Source of the DNA: Branchinecta lynchi
Taxonomy: Eukaryota; Arthropoda; Branchiopoda; Anostraca; Branchinectidae
Reading direction: 5' to 3'
NCBI GenBank assembly: GCA_023053575.1
Contig: JAKZAP010000009.1
Coordinates: forward strand, 17,217,869 to 17,281,868
DNA length: 64,000 nt
Shown here: in pieces, positions 11,151-21,820 of the stretch
How positions within the stretch are numbered: the first letter of the stretch is position 1
Layout: each line of letters starts with the position of its first letter
Program-made: the position numbers and the translations under genes
The notes under the pieces: model-generated
Told to the model about the DNA's origin: nothing
Databases searched by the model: none
The model's input: only the letters and a program-made list of their open reading frames with translations

Positions 11151-11469
11151 TTCAATACGGTTGCTCTGCCTCAAGTCCTTTTATTTTCTGGTGGCTTCCT
11201 TATTTTTCTAATTCTATTGCGCATATTAAAACTACTTTTTTTAATTTTGGTAAATTTTTGTGTAGACTTTCAAGATTCCATTCTACTTCGTCTGCTATAA
11301 ATTTGTACCGTTTGAAAGATCCACTTCTAATTATGCGAAAAAAGCAAAAAAAAAGGTCTGTCGAAAATGTCTTCTCTTACTCATAACCTATATTTAGCGG
11401 TTAAAGAGTTACTATAGTTTTACGCGTGTGTATAATGTTATTTTTTTGTGTTTTTAGTATGCTTTGGCC

Positions 11470-11584
11470 AGATTGTTTTTTAGTAGTATTACATGCTGGG
11501 CCAATTTGTATGTATTTACTTCACTTTATACTCTCCGATCTTGGAGGTCGATAAAATATTTGAATTTGAATTTGAATTTGAATA
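11470..11584 (+). mobile_element. Non-LTR element 3' end with (TTTGAA)n tail
   Basis: CTCCGATCTTGGAGGTCGAT forms a small hairpin, followed by AATAAAA-like sequence and about four TTTGAA units (11558-11583). The organisation is that of a LINE 3' terminus. No coding part is visible. Confidence 0.55.
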
Positions 11585-11689
11585 GACTCCGCCTTATCAG
11601 TTTTCTGTATGATAGGCCATGAATGCGTACAGAATCCCAGTTGATGTCATTTGTCCTCCAGCTATTACGCCACCAATGATAAGAAGAGC

Positions 11690-12350
11690 AAGGTTTCGAG
11701 GGGATCCCAAAAATTTAATATTTGACCCAGACAATCGGGTCTTGTAGATATCCGGTTTTGGCTAGAGTATTGAAGATTTTTACTATTGAAATTTAGAAAC
11801 AGATTAAGGCCAATGGCGAATCATCTGAGAAAACCAAGTTCAGATATGAATGTGTGTTAATACCCTACGCGTCAGATCTACTTTAACGAAAGTGATCAAA
11901 ACTTCCTGCCTTACTTCTGCCAAATTTCCCGTTTCGGCCGGATTCCGGGCGAATTACTTATCCGGCAATAAAATAAAGCTCAACAACGAATTAAGCCGAT
12001 ATCTTTAACCCTGTATCGAACCTCTAATCAGCTTCAGATAAAACTTTACTTTTTAACAAATTTTCAGTGTTTTGGGCGGATTCCGGGCGAACCATACCAT
12101 TTGTCCGGCGAGAAAATAATTTTCATACACGGGTTCAGCATGACTATTTACCACTACATCGAACCTCGATCAGCTTCAGGTAAAACTTTTACTTGTAAAA
12201 AAAATGTCCGGCGAGAAAATGATTTTCATTTGCGTGTTCTGCATGTCTTCTTATCCCTAACTCGACTATCTCATTAGCTGTAAAAAAAAAAAATTTTTAC
12301 TACGAAGTAATAAGTATCCCTCCACTTACGTTACGTTACGTTTTGGGATC
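11690..12350 (+). repeat. GGGATCCC-ended element, copy C
   Basis: It starts GGGGATCCCAAAAATTTAAT, then the AGAAACAGATTAAGGC head and degraded 137-bp repeats, and ends ACGTTTTGGGATCCGAAAAG (about 12335-12355). It lacks most of the 3' GACGGACGG module. Confidence 0.75.
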
Positions 12351-12805
12351 CGAAAAGAGAGAGTTCGAAATCGCTGAGGTTTTACACAGAGGCGAAAGAG
12401 ACATGGGGTTTAGGTATAAAGGATTGAATTTAATTAGTATGCGTGCTGACATTTTACCTCTGGGAGAAGGAGGTACACGGGTAGGCGGGTTGGGAGAATT
12501 GGTCCTTACTTCTGCCCGATGTGTGGAGATATGAATGAGTGTGTGCGACATATTATGTGTGACTGTAAGGAACTAAATGATTTAAGGACATAAATATTTG
12601 GAGTAAATGAGTGTGAGCAGGAGTGGATGGAACAAATGTTGAAGAGTGAATATGAAATATATTTCTATATGAAAATATGAAAATAAGGAAGGTGGGTGGA
12701 TCCCTCAAGTTGTCTATGATTTTTTTGTAGTTTCAAGTGATTTTTCTAATTATTTTGTATGTTTTCTTTGTATTGCCATGGCCCTGGGTTTTTAGAGTAA
12801 TAAAT
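12351..12805 (+). pseudogene. Non-LTR element 3' fragment with zinc knuckle
   Basis: An upstream frame (12355-12490, LISMRADILPLGE) is joined by a frameshift to GRIGPYFCPMCG, then NECVRHIMCDCKELNDLRT and a stop near 12592. The Cys-Cys-His-Cys knuckle matches 7903-8240. The 3' UTR contains GCCATGGCCCTGG and AATAAATATCATAAC. The frameshift and truncation make it a dead copy. Confidence 0.75.
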
Positions 12806-13132
12806 ATCATAACATATAGGAGGAGTAAAAGAAAAAATAAGAAAACTCTTCTGTAAGAGGAAAGAAACAAAGACCCTTCGACACCATCACCTATCTACAT
12901 AACCGCCATAAGCATGATCCTGGTTCACGAGTCCTTTCGTTACCCCCTCCCCCCATATTGGATTCTGGTGCTGGCGGCTACCACTTCTAATATGTTACGG
13001 CTGTCCCCAAGACCCTCCCTGTGGATTTAGGAAGAAAAGAGTTAATTCAGTTTCTTAAAAAAGGAAAGACGTTCGGGTGAAGCCACCATGTTTTTTGCCG
13101 GAAAGTTTACCGTCACGAGTTGGAACTTGGAA

Positions 13133-13306
13133 GGGATTTTTGGATGAGGAGTGTTTTATACGAGAGGGAGTCTTCTGAAGAGAGAAAGAGACAGAACTTT
13201 CTAAATTAAACATTTGGCAGGGATTTTTCGATGAGGAGTGTTTTGTAGGAGAGGGAGTGTTCTGAAGATAGAAAGAGACAGAACTTTCTAAATTGAGCAT
13301 GTTCTT
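13133..13306. repeat. 87-bp tandem duplication
   Basis: Two copies start at 13133 and 13220 (GGGATTTTT-GATGAGGAGTG ... GACAGAACTTTCTAAATT). The period is a multiple of three, so a minus frame (13055-13402) shows two Ser-rich 29-residue repeats (SSVSF, KHSSSKNP). No family recognised and no splice context. Confidence 0.6.
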
Positions 13307-14288
13307 GAAAAGGAAGGGGAAGAACTTCGCCAAGTTTTCGGATGGGGCTGGCAAGCAGAATCTTGAGCACGTACTGCGGCTGCTTACAGTGCGTGTTATC
13401 ATCTGATAGGTTGCATATGTAATTTTTTAAATCTGGAAATATTAATAATATAACAAAGAAAACTTCTGACATTTTGCTTTCGTCTAGTAGTTATGACTTT
13501 TCACTGCGTATAGTTGAGTGTACCATGCGAAAAAGGTCGGAGTACAAAAGAACAAATCAACAAAATATTACACTTTCACACACCAAAACAGTCAACAGGT
13601 ATAAAATGAAACATATCGGAAAAACAATTCAACGCATTTACAGATATATAAGTTTGATTGAATACGGGTGGGATCTGACAATCAGTTACTCATCAGTTAT
13701 TCACTTACACTGGCTTGCTGACCTGCTGAAAATGCGTTACGCCGTTATTCTTCTATTCACGAATAATCGATTTTCAAATAGTGGAATTTCCGTCTGATTT
13801 ATGGTATCTCTATGCTCTTGTATCTGTGTTGTATCGCTTACCAGAAAGATTTGCGATTTTTTTTTTGTTCAGGCACTAAGCAGTCTTTACCATAAGCTCA
13901 CCACTGCCCGCTGAAAAGCTGCGTTTATGTTGAGATTGAAATTTCCCGCGTCATATTAGAATTTACGTTGTGGGGACGGCCGCAGATATTCTGAACGTCA
14001 TAACTAGAGCAGCTAGGGGAAATAAAAAAAAATACCTTAGCAGAATCCAAGTTATTTCGTGTATTCAGTTAAATGACGCAACAGTAGTTGGCTTTTTAGT
14101 TAAACTTTAAAATTTGAGAACTTATTCTAGGGGTGGGACTGGATTTTTTCTTGTACTTTTTAATCCTTTTTTTTTTATCGTTTCGTCTTTATGGAGTCAG
14201 TTGTGAACGGCGTTCTTGAATAGCGTTCTTTAGTAGCGGTTTACGTCTGATAAAAATTAAACAGTTGAATTTAAACATTGATAACGCG

Positions 14289-14487
14289 ATGGGATTGTTT
14301 AGCTACCTCCTAGTCCTATTAGGGTTATCGTCGGCCCACACTGACGTATTCTATTTCTTCCAGGCTAAAAGATCATCGAAGAATTTCTTTGAAGAGGAAG
14401 GTTTGGTCCAGCATCACGAAGAAAAGACGAAGCACAATGAGTTGAACGAGTTGTCTCATGGGCCTCACTATTCCAGTCCTGCCAAGA
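14289..14487 (+). CDS. Secreted Lys/His-rich protein, coding exon 1 (signal peptide)
   Basis: ATG at 14289 opens a hydrophobic signal peptide (MGLFSYLLVLLGLSSA, likely cleavage near residue 16-18), then a short Phe/Tyr patch and a charged region with QHHEEKTKH. The exon ends at the donor AAGA/GTATGT (GT at 14488), leaving one base (phase 1). The exon at 43580 accepts that phase. The 66 complete codons hold 6 His and 5 Lys. The 5' UTR runs upstream without an obvious TATA box. I recognise no family; the secretory route is inferred from the signal peptide. The following intron is about 29 kb and filled with transposons. Confidence 0.7.
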
Positions 14488-14814
14488 GTATGTGACCTCT
14501 TTTATTTTTGTATTCGTCTTACCGTCCTTGTCTCGGCCCACCTCCTTCCAGCCTTCTAAAAAAAAGTGGGCCTAGATGTATGCCTATTTTAACGAAAAAA
14601 ATAGAAAACCGTGATTTTCGGGGAGCAGGCCAAAAAAAAATCAAAAAAAAATCTAGAGTTCATAACTAACTAACTACTGATATACGTATAAAAACTAATA
14701 TATACAACTTATGAATGCCGCCTTTCCCACCATCCAACAAACTGTAGCCTAAAATATCTACACAACAAAAGTATCTGCGTGTTACAAGTTAATCATTGCT
14801 TTCAGCCTCATAGA

Positions 14815-15360
14815 TAAGATAAGGTTTAATTGCACAAAAAAGCCAGAAAGACATGGCAGCAAAGAGCGTGTTCCACTCTTCTAACAATAGTTACTATTAG
14901 TTACTATTTCCGTTCCATCCTCACGAAAAGTTACTACGCCGACCGGTCCAACCTTGTCGGAATAGTAACTACTAGTTACTATTTGCTTACCATGCTCGGG
15001 AGCGTAGTAAGCGTAGTAACTACGCATCTGTGTAACGTGATTGGCCGGATTCACCCCTGGCTTGAAATCCTGCTGGAAAATAGAAAAATCGTTCCAGCCT
15101 TGACGTCAAAAATCCGGAATTCGTGACGTCATGCGTAGTAACTACGGTAAGTAGGGTGAAACACGCTCAAAGCAAACAAAACAAAAAGACAACAATCTAT
15201 ACAGTAACCTACTCTAGGCATAAATTTCGGTGTTGAAAAGCGACCCTGGGGAATCTTGCCAGCCTCCTCAGATCATCAAACTGACGGCTACCTATCATAC
15301 TACACATCCATTTCTCATCGAACACCCTCACGCATTCTCTAAACACTCTTCGGAAGAACT
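14815..15360 (-). pseudogene. Non-LTR element 3' fragment interrupted by a MITE
   Basis: On the minus strand, 15240-15360 reads WMCSMIGSRQFDDLRRLARF, matching the post-knuckle tail WMMSVIGSKCFQDLKRLVRF of the 7903-8240 copy. The 3' UTR (TGCCATGTCTTTCTGGCTTT) continues at 14815-14864, split by the MITE at 14865-15167. It is 5'-truncated and lacks the knuckle and RT. Confidence 0.75.
14865..15167. mobile_element. MITE with AGCGTGTT ends and CAAAG target duplication
   Basis: The termini AGCGTGTTCCACTCTT and AGGGTGAAACACGCT are inverted. CAAAG flanks both sides (14860-14864, 15168-15172). The interior is rich in TAGTTACTA / AGTAACTAC words and contains GTGACGTCA. A truncated relative lies at 53868-53990. 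The superfamily is uncertain. Confidence 0.75.
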
Positions 15361-15364
15361 TCTA

Positions 15365-15640
15365 TTCAGTAAGTAAGTAATTTATTTATGACCCGCCATT
15401 TTGAAAAGGCGGAGTAAAAGAAGAAAATAAACAAAACTCAGAAACACGCAAAAAAAGAGTCTTAATTTTCAATCTTCGGTCAGGAAGCAGTGGACGACGT
15501 CGTGCGCTCGTTGGGCTCTGTTGTCATGATTTTGGAAAACGATGAGGAAACATCCAAACTTGCATCTTGAATTTTGAATTTCCCCGTCAATGTATAGCTA
15601 TGACCATAATTTCGACAAGTGGAGCAGGTGCTTCGCATAT
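15365..15640 (-). mobile_element. Non-LTR element 3' UTR with (TTAC)n tail
   Basis: On the minus strand the segment ends CTCCGCCTTTTCAAAATGGCGGGTCATAAATAAATTACTTACTTAC (positions 15414 down to 15370). The CTCCGCC...GGCGGG hairpin before AATAAA recurs in LINE tails at 24065-24110 and 61015-61060. It is probably the 3' part of the element at 15640-17010. Confidence 0.65.
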
Positions 15641-17010
15641 TTAAAATAACATGATCTCATCTTTTTAACCTCCTTCTTTCGCAGAACATGAGTGACGCCA
15701 GAACAAAATAGTATAGAAGGAGCGCAGAAGGTGCTCTACAAATTTTCCAATACTTTACGATTATAGCGCCCCCGGTTGGGGACGATGCGCCCATAGGCTC
15801 TACGGATTGATTTATAAACTTCTTGAACAAGAGCAAAATTTTTACAATGAAGATTTGAACGTTATCCCGAGCCACCGTAAAGAGTCTGTTGATTTGACGA
15901 CGAACGATCCAAGAGATATAGAAGCTTTGGATGTATTCGAGCCATTTGACGAAGGGTTGAAATGCAGGCACTCTCATTTTGACAGGTTAACTTCAAGGCC
16001 AATTTTGAGAAGTTCCGACGACAGCTTATTTACATTTTTTGTGAGTGTGGATCGACTACGGCTTACTAAGAGCAAGTCGTCCGCTTAGGCTATGTAGCTG
16101 AAGGCTTAGTCTTTATAGAAGTAAGCAGGATGCAAAGAATCTAGACAAGATGATTTGCCACGCTTTTTTGTCAGTGGGAGCATCTAACCCATTCATTAGA
16201 TTAAAGACAGTACCATTCCCTGGGCGTCCACAAGCAATCCAAATTTTTAGCCAAAATTTTGCCGTGTTTTTTGCCTTCTTAACTTCAGGACTGACTTTTC
16301 CAACTAGGTTTCCTTCTACCAACTCAAATTCCCTCAGTCGGTACAGCAATACCGGCTGCCAATTTCAAGCAATGGACAAGCTCGCTATAATAACAATTAA
16401 AATCAACAGACGAAGTAGGAGCTGCTATACCAGTCTGAAGAAGGTGAAAAGGAACTTTTAAAAGCGAGAGAAGATTAGTTAACGTAGAAATGTAGAGCAC
16501 AGCATCTATACAATTCCAGTTACGCTTTTGGATCCAGGCCTTTTTGGGATTTGGACAACTGATTCGAGAAACAGGGACAGCCAAACAGAAAGACAGAGGC
16601 AGATGATCGTCCTCAATTTTCTCCTCATCAACCTCAACAATACCGTCAATGAGACTTGTTTTAGAAACAATCAAATGATCAAGGTTGGAAACATTAGCGC
16701 CACGATTATGTATATATGAAAAGGGTAGAGACTTCTCAATGAGACTGTGAGCTACCGGTAAAGAATCGAAAAATAAGTCAGTCCGTACAGAAGAAGTTAG
16801 AAGATCAGTGTTGATATCCCTAACAAGAGCCCACTTCATTCTTTTCCTTGAAATGTCTGACAGAAGTGTTCTGATTTTCTGACAAGCCTTAGCAAATGAA
16901 CTATGTGATGCAATGTTCCGCCGGTTGCAAGGTACATATATGTTAACAATAACAATATTGTCCAACTGAACGGCAAGAGCATAACGCCCAGACTGGAACA
17001 GAAAGTTCAC
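15640..17010 (-). pseudogene. Internally deleted non-LTR element: endonuclease joined to reverse-transcriptase remnant
   Basis: On the minus strand, 17010-16324 is an open endonuclease (EEP) segment: VNIYVPCNRRN, INTDL, SNLDHLIVS, DDHLPLSF. In intact members these correspond to a GDFN-like motif, S-LDH and SDH, so two catalytic positions look altered. A linker follows (KFWLKIWIACGRPGNG, about 16250-16200). After an internal deletion come ADDLLLVS (polymerase motif C, about 16085-16058) and a thumb with CLHFNPSS and LRWLGITF. Stops lie just before ADD and inside the thumb. The fingers and motifs A/B are missing, so it is non-functional. Confidence 0.85.
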
Positions 17011-17277
17011 TTTATTCGAAAAATATGCGACGGACAGAGCCGATTATTAGATGTATGTCAATCGACGAGCCGAAATTAACATACACAGAAGTACAATATA
17101 TACCATTATTAACTATTTTGCAGACTAAAAATCAATCCGGCATTAAAAATCTAAACAGAACTTCCAATATTCTTTCTTCTTCTCCCAAGCGGTAAGCAAT
17201 CTGCCCTAAGACATCACGCTAACTGTACTCCCTCCCTTTTTAGACCCACCTTGACAAATATTTCCTCCCTCCCCACC

Positions 17278-17718
17278 CAGGGGCGTAATTTGCTATGGGG
17301 TAGGGATGGGTGGCAACTGCCCCCCCCCCCCCCCAGCTTGATGTTTGACTTTAGGCGTTGACCTAATTTTGTCGCTTCCTGTGTCGACTGCATCGAACGA
17401 ACGATTCTTTTCGTGTATGAAACGCGTAAAAACGTATCTTCGCACGTCTACGTCAGGCGACCGACTAAGTGATCTTTTGGTCATTGGTACCCAGCCTGAA
17501 AAAGCGAAGAAGCTTGACGTCAATCGCGCAGTGGAAAGTTTTAGCGAATTTGAAGAAGCGTCGTTTTACCTTGGTCCATTAGTAAAATATATCTTTATTT
17601 CTTTGTTTTTATTAGTTCTTCTTCTTGAAATAAAATTACTCAGTTTCACTTGACTTGGGAAAATCGGCTCCAACTTTACCCCCCCCCCCCCCAGGATTTG
17701 GACGAAATTACGCCCCTG
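17278..17718 (+). mobile_element. Deleted hAT transposon retaining the transposase dimerisation domain
   Basis: The ends CAGGGGCGTAATTTG and GAAATTACGCCCCTG are matching inverted repeats. Between them, + frame 17345-17653 encodes the hAT C-terminal dimerisation domain: LILSLPVSTASNERFFSCMK then RVKTYLRTSTSGDRLSDLLV. The Ser-Asn-Glu-Arg-Phe-Phe-Ser block is characteristic. The catalytic core is absent, so this is an internal-deletion derivative. C runs adjoin both termini. Flanking octamers (TCCCCACC and GACCACAG) do not match. It sits inside sequence similar to 57060-57150. Confidence 0.88.
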
Positions 17719-19280
17719 GACCACAGCTCTTTAGCCTTTTCATAATACTTCGATAAATGTGACAGATCCTTTGCAATCTGCCAACTCTGAATTTCTTTGT
17801 CTACAAGCCTAGCCTCTAATTCATGTTTTATATTCCCCAATTGCAACCCAGGACCTAAACATCAATCGTGTTCCACACTTCTATCTCATAATCTGGAAAC
17901 ATCTGACTAGCAGAGTAACGCGCCTGTACGAAAACAATTGCCGGAATGCTTTGTTAAAACAAACATTCAATTACTCATTGTAGAAACAAGATAATGCTCT
18001 TCCTTTATCTCGTGACGTGTACATCGGTGGGGAATGTGTCGGAAGCAAAAAAGACCCGACCATGCTCATGCGCCTGTTCCCGCCTCGTATTCTCTTCAAC
18101 TAGACTCTGTGTTTCTGGTATGATTGATGAGTAATCAAATTTATTACAAATCTGCCCATACCACTAGCATTATATGCATTTAATTTATTTGATATACAAC
18201 TAGACCTCCGTTGCCTGGGTAACGTGAAGGGTTGCAGCAATCTTTGTTCGGCTTCGCCGACTAAAGTGTTGCGTCGGCTTTATTTCTTCACTAACGGTTA
18301 AGCACTGGATTTGTCAAACCATCGAGATTTTGGAAATGGGATGTTCCTCCAAGAAGATTTTTTTTTTTTTTTTAACTGATGACACAATCTGTAATCACAT
18401 GGCTATCCCTCAGCCTTGAAAAAAACAACAATTGTATACTAAATTGACTTTGCAGTCAGTTGAACTTTATCCTTTTCAGTTGTAGACATCGTAACTGGTG
18501 AAAGCTTAGAACATTATCTTATTTAACCTAGTTGGTATTCTAAACCTATCCGTAACTTTTCGGGATCAAAATACCATAGATACGTTTGAGACACTTCTTC
18601 TTGACTCTTGTCAAGTTTATTGATTGGTGCGAAACTATCTCGTTGTTTTACATTTATCATTTGTATCCGTTGCGTTAACGCTTAATTCTAGGATTTCTAG
18701 ATAACAGTGATAGACAGTTCTAGCATCTCGTGAAAATGACGGTGCTTTAGCAACCGATTCTTACTTACAACTCACTCTCCCCTTAATTCTTAAGTTACAG
18801 TGGTAGACCGCATGGAGAGTAATTTTCTTACCCTCAGATTGATAGAGATCAAATAAAATGTGCACTAATTTGCATAAGTTTCTAGCCCCTCGTGAACCCC
18901 TTCTAGCAACCGATTCTTCCTTACAAGCCCATCTCCCCGTGATAGACATGGTACCAAATTATTCTTACCATCAAATACACCGGAAACAAATAATATGTAC
19001 ACCAATTACCAAAAACTACAAACCCCTCATCGCCGAAGATGAATATGGTCTAACAGCGGATTGTTGCTTATAAGTCCCTACATGTCTCACAATTGGGATC
19101 GGCCTTTTTTGGTTTCAGTGTGTACCTTACTACTGAAGTTGTCAACCCTTCTAAACTTTCGAAATATTGTATCTCATCAATTTGAACAAAAAAAAACGGA
19201 TTACTTATACTTTGATCAGCTCATCAAGGCCTATCGATTGTCACTGAACAATTCTAGCTGTATTAGTTCAATAGTTGACA
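17719..19280. other. Gene-poor intron sequence
   Basis: 17740-17870 resembles 57060-57150 (CCAACTCTG-ATTTC), an older dispersed repeat interrupted by the hAT element. From 17870 to 19280 there is a poly-T run (18357-18373) and loose repeats of CCCTCGTGAACCCC-like words. No gene supported. Confidence 0.4.
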
Positions 19281-19289
19281 TTTTTGCCG

Positions 19290-19915
19290 TCCGGAGCCCC
19301 CTCTAGCTCCCCCCCCCAGTTATCGGATCTGGTCGGGATTTTAGCTGAACGTTTGAGACACTTCTTCTTGACTCTTGTCAAGTTTATTGCATGTCTGGTT
19401 ACCCGTTCCAAAGTCGTGCATATTACTAGTTTCCAGACTCCCCCTCCCTCCATTCCCCCCACGATGGCCGGATCTGGGATGTGATTATTTCCAAGTTAAT
19501 CCGGTGGTGTCTCTGATACCCCTGCCAATTTTCATCGTCTAGCTTATGTGGAAGCGTTTCAAGAGATTTTCACCCCCAAGTTATCGGATCCGGTCCGGAT
19601 TTGAAACTGAACATTTGAGACATTTGTTCTTGACACTTGTCAAGTTTCTTGCATGTCCAATTACCCGTTGCAAAGTTGTGCATGTCACTAGTTTCCGGAT
19701 TCCCCATGCCTCCACTCCCCCTACGATGGCCGGATCCGGGAAAGTAACTATTTCCAGGTTAATCTGGTCGGGTCCCTGATATGCCTGCCAAGTTTCAAAG
19801 TCCTAGCTTATGTGGAAGTGCCCAAACTAGCAGAACTGGACAGACTGACGTAACGACAGACCGACAGACATTACGATCGCTATATGGCACTTAAGTATGC
19901 TCAAGTGGCATAAAA
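19290..19915 (-). repeat. Tandem repeat (about 240 bp units), family shared with 37165-38150
   Basis: Two units (19315-19545 and 19575-19800) share GTTATCGGATC, TTGACTCTTGTCAAGTTT, TTACCCGTTCCAAAGT, ACTAGTTTCC and ACGATGGCCGGATC. The array ends with GACAGACCGACAGAC and a TATGGCACTTAAGTATGC / CAAGTGGCATA hairpin (19887-19915). On the minus strand it matches the 37165-38150 array. Confidence 0.7.
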
Positions 19916-20840
19916 AGAAAAGAGAAAACGGGAAAAACCAAAGTTTTGCTCTCGCAACAGAATTTTGATGAGGCCGCGTCATTTGGTCCCTGGTTTGTTT
20001 CGAGGCTCCGGCACTGGAGTCCTAGACTTCCAAATTTAGTTTAAAATTTACTTCTGGTTTACTTGTCACGGTCGTTGAATAACGTTCCATCCTCGTAAAT
20101 TCCATTGAATTTAACAGAAAAAATAGGTGACGGTAGCCGCATCTCTATATATACAACTAAGAATACTCAACACACACAAAGAAAGTTTAGCTGGATGTGA
20201 CGAAGCAAATTAAAGGCACAATTAAGGCCTGAAGAATGGATTGAGCCCACAGTTTACTAAGAAATCATTCTGTTAATAATCTGTCAAATACGGACGCAGC
20301 AGTTGGTTGGGAAACAGTTATCCCTATAATAAAACAAAATAACTTAATCTATTAAACTGTCAGCTGATGAATAACCTGTTTATTGGTAAATTCCTGCTAC
20401 AACGAGCTGTCAGATTACAAAACATCGGAGATATCGTGAGGAAGAGTAGTGGCTTGCGTGCGAACTGACGGTTTTGCGTGTTGACGTTGAGCACCTGAAA
20501 GACAGGCGAGGGGTTTTGCCCTTGAATAACTCCTAGAAGAAATGTATTAGGTTTCCTGTATCGCTACAAAAGAGATGTCGTGAAGAAAAGTAGTAAATTG
20601 CATGCGAACTGACGGGTTTGGCTGTTGACGGGAGCTTGTGCAAACACAAACAGGTGAGGAGGATAGCGTTTGGAGAACTGTTATAAGAAATATTAGAAGA
20701 AAAGAAATACAACAGTCGTCCGTAGCGTAGTCGCCGACTTCGGCGGCTGATAGAAAAAAAATGTGTGTCCGTATTGTTTTAACTATTGACATCCCGCATA
20801 TATAACTGTCATCCCACATACATAGAATATATGTGACGAC
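19916..20840. other. Unassigned, with an imperfect duplication
   Basis: 20430-20520 and 20570-20690 share GTAGT...TTGC.TGCGAACTGACGG-TT and GAGG, suggesting a diverged tandem duplication of about 140 bp. No gene seen. Confidence 0.4.
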
Positions 20841-21131
20841 CAGGGGCGTCACGACTGGGTGGTGGGAGTGGGGGGGGGGGAGTGACGTCCCACCCCAATG
20901 TTGTAAAAGCCAGTCGGTAAAAATAACCGAGTCTTTCGCGCCGCGATTTTTGTCAAAACAGTTGATGATTTTCTCAAAACAGTCGTTTTTTCCGAAACTC
21001 AGGCGACTTTTTTTTCAAAACAGTTTTTTCTTTCTTGAAAACAGTCATTTTTCTGCAAAAACAGTCGGTATTACCAGCCAGTCGGTAAAGTCCTTGCCCC
21101 CCACCAAACATTTTGGCAAGTAACGCCTCTG
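20841..21131 (+). mobile_element. hAT-type MITE, family CAGGGGCGTC, perfect 8-bp duplication
   Basis: The ends CAGGGGCGTCAC and GTAACGCCTCTG are inverted. GTGACGAC flanks both sides exactly (20833-20840 and 21132-21139). The interior has a G run followed by repeated CAAAACAGT / AAAACAGTC words and ends CCAGTCGGTAAAG. A longer relative is at 29361-29951. Confidence 0.92.
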
Positions 21132-21354
21132 GTGACGACACGCGTATGGCATTTGTGCCATAGCGTAAGCACAGCCTCATCATGACCTCGTACACAGCCT
21201 ATTTGCAACGTTTTGCTTTGATATATACATATGGCGTTCATAAGTGTCAGCTAAGCACATTATAAGAGGCATAGGCATCACCATCCCTAACACAGTGTAA
21301 GTAAACGTTTCACATGGTTATACCCGTATGACGTTAGCAAGCATAGTATTGTAT

Positions 21355-21820
21355 TTATTTATTTATTTCAAAATATAGCCAACTGGGTCTGCTACATAAC
21401 AACTCATTTTATATACACTAAAAAGAGAAAAGAAAAAAAATGCTGAAGGCACGAAGCTTTCAACAAACAAAGTACTCAAAACTCAATCAGGATGGGTTGA
21501 CTCAGAAAATCTATTTCCCAATGCTTGCCACAGAGGCAGAGACAGGCGCAGTTGCCGACCACACAGAATCACCAGCAGAGGATTGCTCGACGCCAGAATT
21601 CGAGACTGAACAGAAAGAACGGAGGAACGACGGATTTCAGGGAGAGAAGGGACTCCTTCACCCAAAAACATACCCGACACATATCATGATGATACTTGCC
21701 ATCATAATTACGTAAACAATGTAAACGCCACGTTTTTCTTTGAGATGTTGATGTTATTATTGTTAACATAAAACATCGATAAGCCTTCGCTTGTCCGTTG
21801 CAAAGAATATCAACCAACAT
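21355..21820 (-). mobile_element. Probable minus-strand LINE 3' end
   Basis: A (TTTA)n run at 21355-21370 is followed by AAATATAGCCAACTGGGTCT, resembling 8375-8410. Minus frames at 21483-21680 are open but show no reverse-transcriptase motif, so only the 3' end identity is suggested. Confidence 0.35.
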
